A DNA stretch of 64,000 nucleotides from Maribacter antarcticus DSM 21422 (lineage in GTDB: Bacteria; Bacteroidota; Bacteroidia; Flavobacteriales; Flavobacteriaceae): positions 42,017 through 106,016 of the forward strand of contig NZ_JHZC01000016.1 in assembly GCF_000621125.1 (NCBI RefSeq), given 5' to 3'. A model generated the notes under the pieces. That model saw nothing but the letters and a program-made list of their open reading frames with translations. It did not search any database and had not been told where the DNA came from. Shown in pieces: positions 18,554 to 27,111 of the stretch. The position numbers and the translations under genes are program-made. How positions within the stretch are numbered: the stretch's first letter is position 1; every line of letters begins with the position of its first letter.

Positions 18554-19372
18554 ATGATTGAATCATTAGTTTTTCATTCTAATTCCGAGCTTTTAGAAGG
18601 ACCAGTATTTGATAAAAAAAATAATTGCCTCTATTTTGTATCAATTTTAGACTATTTAATTTATTTTTATGATGCTAGTACCAAAGAAATTCTAAGTATA
18701 AAACTGGATTCCCCAGTCAGTTGTATTTTTATATTAGAAAGAAAAAAAATCTTAGCAGCATCTAAAAATGGATTTTTCGAAATTAACTTTACAACCTTAC
18801 AAAAGCAATTTGTTTTTCAAATTGATATTGATAAATCAGTTAGGTATAATGATGGCATCCAAGATGCTATAGGAAGATTTATTATTGGAACTATGGGATT
18901 TCCTGAAGTAAAGGAAAATATAGGAAAGGTGTTTTCATATCATAAGGGGCAATTCAAAACAATTATTGAAAATACTAGTATTTCTAATGGTTTAGCATTC
19001 TCACTAGATAATAAATTACTCTACTTTATTGATACACCAACAAAAAAAGTAGCAAGGTATTCTTATGATTTAAGAACAGGAGAAGCGCAATTTGAATCAA
19101 ACGTAATCGCATTTAAAGGTGCAGGGAGTCCTGATGGAATGTGTATTGATAACAAAGGTATGTTATGGATTGCGGAATGGGGAGGAGGATGTGTGTCTCA
19201 ATGGAATCCTTTAAATGGATTCAGACTAAAGGAACTAAAATTACCATGTCTGAACGTTACATCTTGTTGTTTTGATATTCATTCAAACTTATATGTCACT
19301 ACTGCTAAGTCTGAATCTAAAAAAGATATTTACGGTGGTGGTTTATTTTACATTGAATTAAATAAAATTTAA
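18554..19372 (+). CDS. SMP-30/gluconolactonase-type six-bladed propeller
   Basis: 272-aa protein of the SMP-30/Gluconolactonase/LRE family, divalent-metal-dependent lactonases. The four metal-ligand positions of this family are visible and correctly spaced: Glu15 in LLEGPVFD, Asn99 in RYNDGIQD, Asn145 in SNGLAFS and Asp194 in GSPDGMCID. There is no signal peptide, so it should work in the cytoplasm, probably opening a sugar lactone (aldonolactone). Being 9 bases from an SDR and 4 from a GT2 strongly suggests that the lactone is an intermediate in making the sugar transferred by this module; that is inference. Confidence 0.87.
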   Translation: MIESLVFHSNSELLEGPVFDKKNNCLYFVSILDYLIYFYDASTKEILSIKLDSPVSCIFILERKKILAASKNGFFEINFTTLQKQFVFQIDIDKSVRYNDGIQDAIGRFIIGTMGFPEVKENIGKVFSYHKGQFKTIIENTSISNGLAFSLDNKLLYFIDTPTKKVARYSYDLRTGEAQFESNVIAFKGAGSPDGMCIDNKGMLWIAEWGGGCVSQWNPLNGFRLKELKLPCLNVTSCCFDIHSNLYVTTAKSESKKDIYGGGLFYIELNKI

Positions 19373-19376
19373 ATTT

Positions 19377-20609
19377 ATGAACACTGTTAAAATTAGTGTA
19401 ATTGTTCCAATTTTTCGAATTGAAAAATATTTACCTAAATGTATAGACAGCCTTTTAAATCAGTCTTTTTTAGACCTCGAATTAATTTTGGTAAATGATG
19501 GCAGTCCTGATAATTGCCCAAAGATTTGTGATGAGTATGCCAAAAAAGATACTAGAATTAAGGTTATTCATAAAGAAAACGGAGGACTTGTAAGTGCAAG
19601 AAAAGAAGGTTTAAATAATGCCAAAGGCAAATACGTCACATTTGTAGATGGAGATGATTGGGTTGACAAATTTTATTTGGACATCATGTTTAAACTTGCT
19701 GACATAAATGACGCAGACCTTGTTGTTACCGGTCACTTTAGAGAGTTTGACGGAAAAATTGAAACAATCAAACCAAAAAACGTCGGCGTTTACAATGAGG
19801 AAGAACTAAAATCCCATATACTTCCCAATGCTATTTATAATGGTGAATTTTGCGAACATGGGATATCAACATACGTTTGGAATAAACTGTTTAAAAGGGA
19901 ACTGTTAAGTCAAATTCTTTTTAATGTACCCGACGCCATTGTAATGGGCGAAGATGCCGCAATTACTTTTTCCTACTTAACTATTTGTAAAAGTTTAGTC
20001 ATAAGTAGCACACCACTTTACTACTATAGACAGCGACACGATTCTATTGTAAAATCTGTAGAAAATCCAAAAATTGAATATTATAGGTTGGGATTACTTA
20101 TGAATTATTTGCAATCGAAACTTAAAACGTCCCTCGATGAAAAGAATATAAAGGAACAAATCACTTATTATCTGTACTCTCAGATTTTGGTAAGATCTGG
20201 TGGATTAATTTACGATGAAAGTGGGGGGCAACTATTCAATCCATTTTCAAATGTGGAATCCAGGTCCAGAGTTGTAGTGTATAGTTCTGGTTCTTTCGGA
20301 CAACACATACTATCCACCAATATTAAAAACAATTTTTTTGAGGTTGTTAATTGGATAGATATCGATTATCATGAACTAAAAATTGGTGAAAATCATGTAA
20401 AACCGATTAGTTCCATAACAAAGTCGGACTATGATTATTTGATCATAGCAACAATTAATCCCTCGTATTATAAAAACATTAAAAAAGAATTGAGTCTGGT
20501 GGGTGTTGATGAGAAAAAAATTGTGCAAATTAAAACAGATATAAATGAAATCAGTAAACTACTTCTTCAATTAGGGTTTGATAGTGATTTTGTATTTCAA
20601 AACAACTAA
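19377..20609 (+). CDS. GT2 glycosyltransferase fused to a C-terminal Rossmann-like domain
   Basis: Residues 1-230 are a standard GT2 domain: ISVIVPIFRIEKYLPKCIDS, LVNDGSPDNCP, ENGGLVSARKEG and FVDGDDWVD (DxD). Residues about 298-400 form a second domain beginning RVVVYSSGSFGQHILST, with alternating beta/alpha pattern and DYDYLIIATINPSYY. This is the G-x-x-x-x-G nucleotide-binding-like domain found at the C-termini of some capsular biosynthesis proteins, where it resembles the N-terminus of PglD-type proteins. The SSGSFG loop retains the small residues for binding a nucleotide. Whether it binds a cofactor is unknown. It starts 4 bases after the lactonase gene. Confidence 0.85.
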   Translation: MNTVKISVIVPIFRIEKYLPKCIDSLLNQSFLDLELILVNDGSPDNCPKICDEYAKKDTRIKVIHKENGGLVSARKEGLNNAKGKYVTFVDGDDWVDKFYLDIMFKLADINDADLVVTGHFREFDGKIETIKPKNVGVYNEEELKSHILPNAIYNGEFCEHGISTYVWNKLFKRELLSQILFNVPDAIVMGEDAAITFSYLTICKSLVISSTPLYYYRQRHDSIVKSVENPKIEYYRLGLLMNYLQSKLKTSLDEKNIKEQITYYLYSQILVRSGGLIYDESGGQLFNPFSNVESRSRVVVYSSGSFGQHILSTNIKNNFFEVVNWIDIDYHELKIGENHVKPISSITKSDYDYLIIATINPSYYKNIKKELSLVGVDEKKIVQIKTDINEISKLLLQLGFDSDFVFQNN

Positions 20610-20659
20610 ATTCTATTGAAATTTAATATAACTACCATTTAAAAAATAAGGTTTTACCT

Positions 20660-21934
20660 ATGAAAAAACTTATAATATTAGGAGGGAATCCTGAAACAGC
20701 CATTTTAGTTGATATAGCGATTTCAATGGGTATATATACTATTGTAGTTGACCCAAACCCAGATGCGCCCGCAAAAAAGAATGCATCTGAAACTTACGAT
20801 ATAGATGGTTTTGAAGTTGATAAAATTGTTCAATTAGCAAAAGACCTAAAAGTTGACGGTATTTTAGTTGGTGTAGCAGATATTTTGGTTAAGCCCTATG
20901 GAGAAATTTGCGAAAAGTTAAATATGCATAACTATGCTACCAAAGAAGCAATTGAGGCTTTTTGTAGTAAGGATGGCTTTAAAAGATATTGCGAAAAATT
21001 TGACATACAAGACATACCTGGCACCTATTTGGGTACTAATTCAAGTATAGAAAAACCAAAACATATTGAATACCCAGTAATGATTAAGCCTGTTGATAAT
21101 GGTGGTGGCGTTGGTATGAAAATTTGTAGAAACGACAAAGATTTTAAAGAATCCGTAAAAACTGCATTACAGTTCTCTAAAAAGGGTGTTGTACTTGTTG
21201 AAAAATATATGGAATGTGATGATATGGCAGCCTACTATACGTTTAGAAATGGTATCCCATATCTTTCTGCCACTTATGACAGAATAACCACTAAAATGCA
21301 AGGAGATTTTAGTCCTGTGGGTATCGGAGCCATCTATCCTTCCAAAAACACAGATTTATTTTTTGAAAAAATACACCCAAAACTATGTGATTTTTTCAAA
21401 AAATTAAATATTCAAAATGGCATACTTAATCTTCAATTTTTTGTGGAAAATGGTTTTTTCTACGCCTACGACCCAGGGTTTAGATTGCAGGGTGAAGCGC
21501 CACATATTCATTTGGCTCATATTAATGGTTTTGACCATAGAAAAATGCTGATTAATTTTGCCTTTACCGGTGTTTTAGGAGAAGACGATTTCCCTGAAAA
21601 GAATGACTACATGTTTAAGGGTAAAAAAGCATGCACCATTTGGATTCTTTTAAAGGAAGGAACAATTAATGCTATTAAAGGAATGTCTGAAATAAAGGCT
21701 GATAAAAATGTCATTTTTGTTTTAGATAGATTTAAGGAAGGTGATGTTGTTGAAAAGGAATGGCTAGGAACCGAGAGACAAGTTTTTGCTCGTGTATATG
21801 TTGTAGCAGATTCAATTGAAGAATTGAATGCTAAAATGTCGGAATTTAAAGATACGCTAGTGATTACAGATAATTCTGGAAATGACATGATATTAACATG
21901 GCCAGAAACAATAAATGCAGAAAACTACCTTTAA
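20660..21934 (+). CDS. ATP-grasp ligase (CarB/PurK-like), substrate unknown
   Basis: 424-aa ATP-grasp enzyme that should join a carboxylate to an amine or other nucleophile through an acyl-phosphate. Domains: an N-terminal Rossmann-like preATP-grasp domain (KKLIILGGNPETAILVD to about 100), then the ATP-grasp core with YPVMIKPVDNGGGVGMK, VLVEKYMEC and the metal-site region LNLQFFVENGFFYAYDPGFR (Gln/Asp/Arg in place of the common E-x-N), then a small C-terminal domain. It lacks a fused partner. Its position between the GT2 and two SDRs suggests it amidates or conjugates a sugar acid or amino acid in this module. That role is inference; a carbamoyl-type or D-Ala-D-Ala-type reaction cannot be excluded. 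Confidence 0.83.
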   Translation: MKKLIILGGNPETAILVDIAISMGIYTIVVDPNPDAPAKKNASETYDIDGFEVDKIVQLAKDLKVDGILVGVADILVKPYGEICEKLNMHNYATKEAIEAFCSKDGFKRYCEKFDIQDIPGTYLGTNSSIEKPKHIEYPVMIKPVDNGGGVGMKICRNDKDFKESVKTALQFSKKGVVLVEKYMECDDMAAYYTFRNGIPYLSATYDRITTKMQGDFSPVGIGAIYPSKNTDLFFEKIHPKLCDFFKKLNIQNGILNLQFFVENGFFYAYDPGFRLQGEAPHIHLAHINGFDHRKMLINFAFTGVLGEDDFPEKNDYMFKGKKACTIWILLKEGTINAIKGMSEIKADKNVIFVLDRFKEGDVVEKEWLGTERQVFARVYVVADSIEELNAKMSEFKDTLVITDNSGNDMILTWPETINAENYL

Positions 21935-21968
21935 TACTAACATATAGAATTAACTATTAATAAAAAAT

Positions 21969-22709
21969 ATGGAAAATAAAACAGCCGTTATTACGGGTGG
22001 CTCTAGAAATATAGGTTTGGCTATTGCCGAAAAATTTTACACTATTGGTTATAATGTAGCCATTTTAAGTGTTTCTGAGAACAGTGCTAAAAAAGCTGCC
22101 AAAAATATTGACCATACAGGCAAAAAAGTAATTGGATACAGATGTGATGTTACAGATGAAACATCAGTTAAAGAAACACTTGAGCGTATTAATTCGCACT
22201 TCGGTGGGATAGATATTCTTGTAAATAGTGCTGGTATTTTGGATATGGCAAGCATAGAAGAAACGTCTATTGAAGAGTGGGATCATGTTATGGCCGTTAA
22301 TCTTAGAGGTACATTTACAATGATTCAAAAATCAATTAAATATTTGGAAAAAAGTAAGCATCCGAGAATAATAAATTTATCATCCAATTCTGGGCGTATG
22401 GGAGGATTTGAAAACGGAATGGCCTATAGCGCATCTAAGGGTGGAATAATAGCATTGACTTATGGTTTAGCTAGAAGACTTGCTAAACAAAAAATTACAG
22501 TAAACTGCATTGCACCGGGCACTATTGAATCTGATATGTCTGCCGCACGTAGTCCAGAGGTATTAAAAAAATTAAAAGAAAGATTCCCTTTAGAAAGATT
22601 TGGAACACCAAAAGAAGTTGCCGCAGCAGCTTGCTACTTTGCAAGTGATGATGCTGGGTTTACTACTGGCTCTGTTCTAGATGTCAACGGAGGATTATTC
22701 ATGGGATAA
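21969..22709 (+). CDS. Short-chain dehydrogenase, FabG-like (module gene 5)
   Basis: 246-aa classical SDR. Motifs: GGSRNIGLAIAEKF (cofactor), NSAGILDMA, catalytic Ser in INLSSNSGRMGG and YSASKGGIIALTYGLA (YxxxK), then VNCIAPGTIESDM and the C-terminal TGSVLDVNGGLFMG. The residues that follow the glycine motif (ILSVSENSAKK) do not settle NAD versus NADP. It resembles 3-oxoacyl-ACP reductase, but the setting makes a sugar oxidoreductase more likely. It begins 34 bases after the ATP-grasp gene and ends 13 bases before the next SDR. Confidence 0.85.
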   Translation: MENKTAVITGGSRNIGLAIAEKFYTIGYNVAILSVSENSAKKAAKNIDHTGKKVIGYRCDVTDETSVKETLERINSHFGGIDILVNSAGILDMASIEETSIEEWDHVMAVNLRGTFTMIQKSIKYLEKSKHPRIINLSSNSGRMGGFENGMAYSASKGGIIALTYGLARRLAKQKITVNCIAPGTIESDMSAARSPEVLKKLKERFPLERFGTPKEVAAAACYFASDDAGFTTGSVLDVNGGLFMG

Positions 22710-22722
22710 AATATAAATAAAT

Positions 22723-23496
22723 ATGAAATCAAATATATTAGAATCATTTAGTTTAGCTGGAAAAAAAGCAATCGTAGTTGGTGGTGCCGGCGATCTTGGA
22801 AAGGCAATGGTTGAAGCGATATCTCAAGCAGGTGCACAAACTGTAGTTATTGACTTTGATGAAAAAGTTTTTGACCTTTGCGAGCAATTTAAAAAAGATG
22901 GTCTTAAAGTAGATGCATTACAAGCAGATATTAGCAAAATATCTGAAATTAAAGAATCATATCAATCTGCATTAGATATACTAGGAGGAAAAGTAGATAT
23001 TTTAATTAACTCAGCAGGAATACAAAGAAGATACCCTAGCGAAGATTTCCCTGATGAAGAATGGAGTAAGGTAATTGCTATTAATCTAGATGCCACTTTC
23101 TATTATTGCAAATATGTTGCAAAAAACATGATAGAAAATGGAGGGGGAAAAATAATAAATATTGCATCTTTAATGAGTTTCTTGGGTGGTATAACCATAC
23201 CTGCTTACGCCGCTTCTAAAGGTGGTGTTAGTCAATTAACAAAAGCACTTTCAAATGATTGGGCAGCTAAAGGAATATGTGTTAATGCGATAGCTCCCGG
23301 TTATATGGATACTCAGCTTAATACTGCTTTAATAAACGATAAAAAAAGAACTGAGGAAGTTTTTATTAGAGTACCTATGAAAAGATGGGGTAATGGTGAA
23401 GATCTAAAAGGATTAACTGTTTTCTTATGTTCATCTGCAAGTGATTACATTACAGGTACTGTTATACCAGTTGATGGAGGATATCTAGGAAGATAG
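22723..23496 (+). CDS. Short-chain dehydrogenase, KduD/gluconate 5-dehydrogenase-like (module gene 6)
   Basis: 257-aa SDR. The N-terminal phrase FSLAGKKAIVVGGAGDLGKAM, the acidic residue after beta-2 (VVIDFD, favouring NAD), NSAGIQRRYPSEDFP, the catalytic Ser in IASLMSFLGG, PAYAASKGGVSQLTKAL and WAAKGICVNAIAPGYMDT place it near 2-deoxy-D-gluconate 3-dehydrogenase (KduD) and gluconate 5-dehydrogenases, which act on sugar acids. This fits the lactonase four genes upstream. It is followed at once by a hairpin, so it closes the six-gene module. Confidence 0.86.
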   Translation: MKSNILESFSLAGKKAIVVGGAGDLGKAMVEAISQAGAQTVVIDFDEKVFDLCEQFKKDGLKVDALQADISKISEIKESYQSALDILGGKVDILINSAGIQRRYPSEDFPDEEWSKVIAINLDATFYYCKYVAKNMIENGGGKIINIASLMSFLGGITIPAYAASKGGVSQLTKALSNDWAAKGICVNAIAPGYMDTQLNTALINDKKRTEEVFIRVPMKRWGNGEDLKGLTVFLCSSASDYITGTVIPVDGGYLGR

Positions 23497-23499
23497 ATG

Positions 23500-23535
23500 T
23501 ATTTGGCTTTTAATATTTTCATTAATAGCCAAATA
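23500..23535 (+). terminator. Stem-loop after the SDR module
   Basis: Inverted repeat TATTTGGCT (23500-23508) / AGCCAAATA (23527-23535), a perfect 9-bp stem beginning 3 bases after the stop codon. The loop contains TTAAT/ATTAA, which can extend the stem past one mismatch. The downstream DNA is AT-rich (atatatttatag) but without a clean T run, so it is a probable transcription end for the module. Confidence 0.65.
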
Positions 23536-23777
23536 ATATATTTATAGAATAGGTCTATAAAATTATAATGAAAATAAACCGAAGTCTTTAATCCGATAAA
23601 CATGTTGCAATACAATTTTATTAGGTGAGACTTTAGGTTTCAATAATTTTGCAACCCATTTCTATTTTACCAATTATATGGATAAATATCTAGATTATTA
23701 CACTGTGACATTTTTAAGACATTGGTAATTCTCTGAATTTAATTTAAAAATTTGACTAAATACAACAGTTACAAGCA

Positions 23778-24821
23778 ATGAAGTTAAGCATAATTATTCC
23801 TTTATATAACAAGGAAAAACATATTGAACGTTGCTTGGAAAGTCTTTCCGTACAGGATATCTCACCTAGAGATTATGAGGTTATAATTGTTGATGACGAT
23901 TCCAAGGATTCGGGAGTAGATACTGTACAAAATTATGCCAATAACAATGCAGATGTAAATATTCATTTAATTCAGCAACAAAACCAAGGGCCTAGTGCTG
24001 CTCGAAATAATGGTTTAAAATTGGCCAAAGGAAAGTATGTCTATTTTCTAGACGCCGATGATTACATAGCATTGAATACCTTAAATTGTTTATTAGAATT
24101 ATGTGAGAAAAACAACTTAGATATAATAGAATTCGACACTAGAGAAATAACTGATGGAACAGAACCTTCTACTGAACTAAGTACATTACCATTAAATTCA
24201 CAAGGGTTAGCAGTTCCTGTTGTGAATGGGCCTACATATATTATTAAATATAATTTCAGAAATCAAGCTTGGAGATATATTATCAAAAGAAGCTTCATTT
24301 TAGATACAAAAATAAAGTTTTTAGAAAAAATGCGTGCCTACGAAGATTTGATTTTTACCGTAAATCTATTCCTTCAATCCAACAGAATATCAAAAGCAAA
24401 CATAGATGCACACAGGTATGTTAGAGTTGCCAATTCTATTGTTACCACTAAAAACTCAAAGAAAAACTTGGAATTCCTTCACAGTATGGTTGAAGCCGTT
24501 TCTGAGCTATCTATTTTAATAAATAATCTTAAAATTTCAGAGCAAAATCACTTCAAACTTATTAGTAGATTGAAAAACAAACAGTATGTCGTTGTTTATG
24601 CTTTATTGGTCAGGGCATTTAAATATCGTCTCAACACAAAGGAGTTAAACACAATATTGATTGAATTAAATACGTTAGAAGCCTATCCTATCAACCCGAG
24701 AGTAGAAGGTATTGGAAAAGGAAGTTTATTTCACTTACTGTTTTTTTTGCCAATTTTCAATAATAAAACATACTGTTTATTCGGTTTAAAAATTATGAAT
24801 CGGCTACTTTTTTTTAAATAG
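23778..24821 (+). CDS. Glycosyltransferase family 2
   Basis: 347-aa GT-A transferase, cytoplasmic. The first 110 residues are textbook GT2: LSIIIPLYNKEKHIERCLES, VIIVDDDSKDSGVD, NQGPSAARNNGLKLAKG and FLDADDYI (DxD). The remainder is a helical acceptor-binding part ending in a hydrophobic stretch (LFHLLFFLPIF) that may lean on the membrane. A 280-base spacer, with the module terminator, separates it from the SDR genes, so it starts a new unit; the next gene follows after 59 bases. Confidence 0.88.
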   Translation: MKLSIIIPLYNKEKHIERCLESLSVQDISPRDYEVIIVDDDSKDSGVDTVQNYANNNADVNIHLIQQQNQGPSAARNNGLKLAKGKYVYFLDADDYIALNTLNCLLELCEKNNLDIIEFDTREITDGTEPSTELSTLPLNSQGLAVPVVNGPTYIIKYNFRNQAWRYIIKRSFILDTKIKFLEKMRAYEDLIFTVNLFLQSNRISKANIDAHRYVRVANSIVTTKNSKKNLEFLHSMVEAVSELSILINNLKISEQNHFKLISRLKNKQYVVVYALLVRAFKYRLNTKELNTILIELNTLEAYPINPRVEGIGKGSLFHLLFFLPIFNNKTYCLFGLKIMNRLLFFK

Positions 24822-24880
24822 TCATTGTGTAAGTCATAGATTGATCCGAACGCTAAAATTTCAAACTAAAAATATAAAAT

Positions 24881-25678
24881 ATGATTTGTTTCCTTGTACC
24901 TGTAAAGAGTGAGAAACTTTCTTCTGATTGGGATATATTCAGTGAATTGGTTAAGCGTAGCCTTAAGTCAATTAACGGTCAAAAAGACAAGGATTTTCAG
25001 ATTGTAGTAGCTTGTCATGAATTACCCTCAAATAAATTTGATCACCCACAAGTTCATTACGTTCAAGTTGATTTTGACATACCACAGTTAACCAATGAAG
25101 ATTGGGAAAAAGACAGGCAATTAAAAGAAGGCGATAAAGCCAGAAAGATTCAAGTTGCATATGATTATGCCATAGAAAACTTTAATGTTGACTATTTTAT
25201 GGTTGTTGACTCTGATGATTGCATAGATAATGGCATTAGCAAATATGTAAACTCAAGAATAAAAAACAATATTCCAGGATGGTATGTTAATAAGGGATAC
25301 TTCTATACTGAAGGAAGTAAATTTGCTTTTATGATTCGCAGTAACTTTAATCTTAGGTGCGGCACATGCATCATTATAAAGAAAGAATTATTTAAACAAG
25401 TATTACAACAAGAACCCTACCTATATTACGTTCATGAAAAAATAGAACTAGACGATAACCTTTTGTTACTACCTTACCCGAAACCAGCTGCACTATACAG
25501 CATGGCTAATGGAGAAAACCATTATATGTCACAATCAAAAATGATGAATTTAATTAACCAAACCAAGTTATTTACCGTTGGGCATATAAAAAGTGTATAC
25601 TCGAAACTTACACGCTATAGACCAAGATTTATAGGAGGTCGTTTTAGAAAAACTTTTAATTTTTATAAAATAAGCTAG
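24881..25678 (+). CDS. Putative glycosyltransferase, GT-A fold
   Basis: 265 aa without a confident family name. The N-terminus MICFLVPVKSEKLSSDWDIF, the central DYFMVVDSDDCIDNGISKYV (a D-x-D-D metal site) and a following Trp-Tyr-rich part match a GT-A glycosyltransferase, probably the small group annotated as galactosyl/fucosyl-like or unspecified GT2 in polysaccharide loci. The C-terminus is strongly basic (about residues 240-265: many Arg/Lys), as if to hold the membrane surface. It lies between a GT2 and a broken acyltransferase on the same strand. Confidence 0.68.
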   Translation: MICFLVPVKSEKLSSDWDIFSELVKRSLKSINGQKDKDFQIVVACHELPSNKFDHPQVHYVQVDFDIPQLTNEDWEKDRQLKEGDKARKIQVAYDYAIENFNVDYFMVVDSDDCIDNGISKYVNSRIKNNIPGWYVNKGYFYTEGSKFAFMIRSNFNLRCGTCIIIKKELFKQVLQQEPYLYYVHEKIELDDNLLLLPYPKPAALYSMANGENHYMSQSKMMNLINQTKLFTVGHIKSVYSKLTRYRPRFIGGRFRKTFNFYKIS

Positions 25679-25716
25679 ATTAAACTTAATCAAAACTGAT
25701 CAATTTTTTTAGAGTT

Positions 25717-26775
25717 TTGACTATACCATTTTTCCATGTATTTAAATTCAATTACTATTTTAAGGGCGTTGCCATTATAATAATTGTAGCATCTCATTGT
25801 GATAATATCTCTAACCTTACACCAAATAACTTTTTCTTTCGTCTATTAATTAATATAACTGCAGGTGGCACAGTTGTCTTTGTATTCCTATCTGGATTTC
25901 TATATCATCACGTCTTTTACTTAAACGAGAGGACTCACATTTTTTTAAGAAAACGGATTAAAAAGTTGCTAACCCCGTATTTGATATTATCAATTATTCC
26001 AATAGTTTACAAGATACATTATCATCCTAATATTTAGTCTAGTTTTATATCCGCAGAGAATACAAGTATTCTAAACGACTACATATATCCAGTTTTCCTA
26101 TTTTTGATAAGTGGGGACCATCTTGTTGCCCATTGGCATGTACCTTTTGCCATGTTATTATTTTTATGGTTTCTTCTACCTATTCGTTTTATAGAAGCTA
26201 AAACGAAAATTCAAATCTTCATGTTGGCGATTACTTTTGTTATTTCCGTTGTTGTTCAAAGAACTTTACCATTGAGATTATTAATTGTACAGTCTTTAGT
26301 CTATTTTACACCTGCCTATTTATTTGGCATTTATTGTTCCCTAAATAAGGCTAACGTATATTCCTTTTTTAGGGCTAAAGAATACCTGTTTTTAATTCCT
26401 TTTCTAGTTATATTACTGGCACAAACCCAATTGGGAATTGTGGGAAACAATAATAAATCCTTTTTTTCATATGAAGGAATAGATTTCCTTCTTCCTCAGA
26501 AAATCTTTCTATGCCTTTTTCTAATGGTATGGCTACACCGTTTTGAGGGTTTTAACAATAAATATATTTTGTTACTAGCTAAAACAAGTTTTGCTATCTA
26601 TTTTCTACATGGTTATGTTTTGAAGCTTCTCTATATTTTAAAAGAACAACTAGGAATTGAGCAGTTTACCCAACCAATATTAGCTTTTATTATTGGCTTA
26701 ATTTTACTTGTATCTATTAGCATGTTATTTGCCATACTTATTAAAAGCATATTAAAAATAAATCATCGTATATAA
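25717..26775 (+). pseudogene. Acyltransferase-3 gene interrupted by one amber codon
   Basis: One reading frame runs from 25717 to 26775 and is broken only by TAG at 26035-26037 (codon 107). The first part reads FNYYFKGVAIIIIVASHCDN and VVFVFLSGFLYHHVF, the TM1/TM2 hallmarks of acyltransferase-3 proteins (conserved His; FxxSGFL). The second part holds the remaining hydrophobic helices with HWHVPFAMLLFLWFLLP and SFAIYFLHGYVLKLL. There is no in-frame ATG at the start: the frame opens at a TTG at 25717. If read through, the product would be about 352 aa, the normal size. A recent nonsense mutation or sequencing error is most likely; other genes here use TAG as a normal stop, so recoding is improbable. 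Confidence 0.82.
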
Positions 26776-27111
26776 CAGGGTATTAATTATCTTAAACCTG
26801 TTCCAACCCAATACACAATCATGTATTATTTAAATTATGTACTCAGAAAGTTTGAACATATCTTATAGGTGCTAGCAATTTAAAATACACTGCTTTTCAC
26901 TGTTTTATTTCGGTAAATTGAACTCAAGTAATTATATTAGAATCCACAAAATGATTCAAAAATTTGACTAACCGAAAAAAACCACCTACAATATAAAGTT
27001 GATTAATTGCTTTTCGCCTTTTTTTGAAAATTATAATTGATTTTTAACCTGTGAATACTTTCACGCAAAATTTGCAATAATTAAAGCGAAGTTTAATTTT
27101 AAATTGTCAGT
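26776..27111. other. Gene-free spacer upstream of the DUF1919 gene
   Basis: 336 bases of AT-rich DNA with no coding frame. It must contain the promoter of the 27112 gene, but no exact TAnnTTTG element is present at a convincing distance and no strong hairpin was seen after the broken acyltransferase. Confidence 0.4.
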
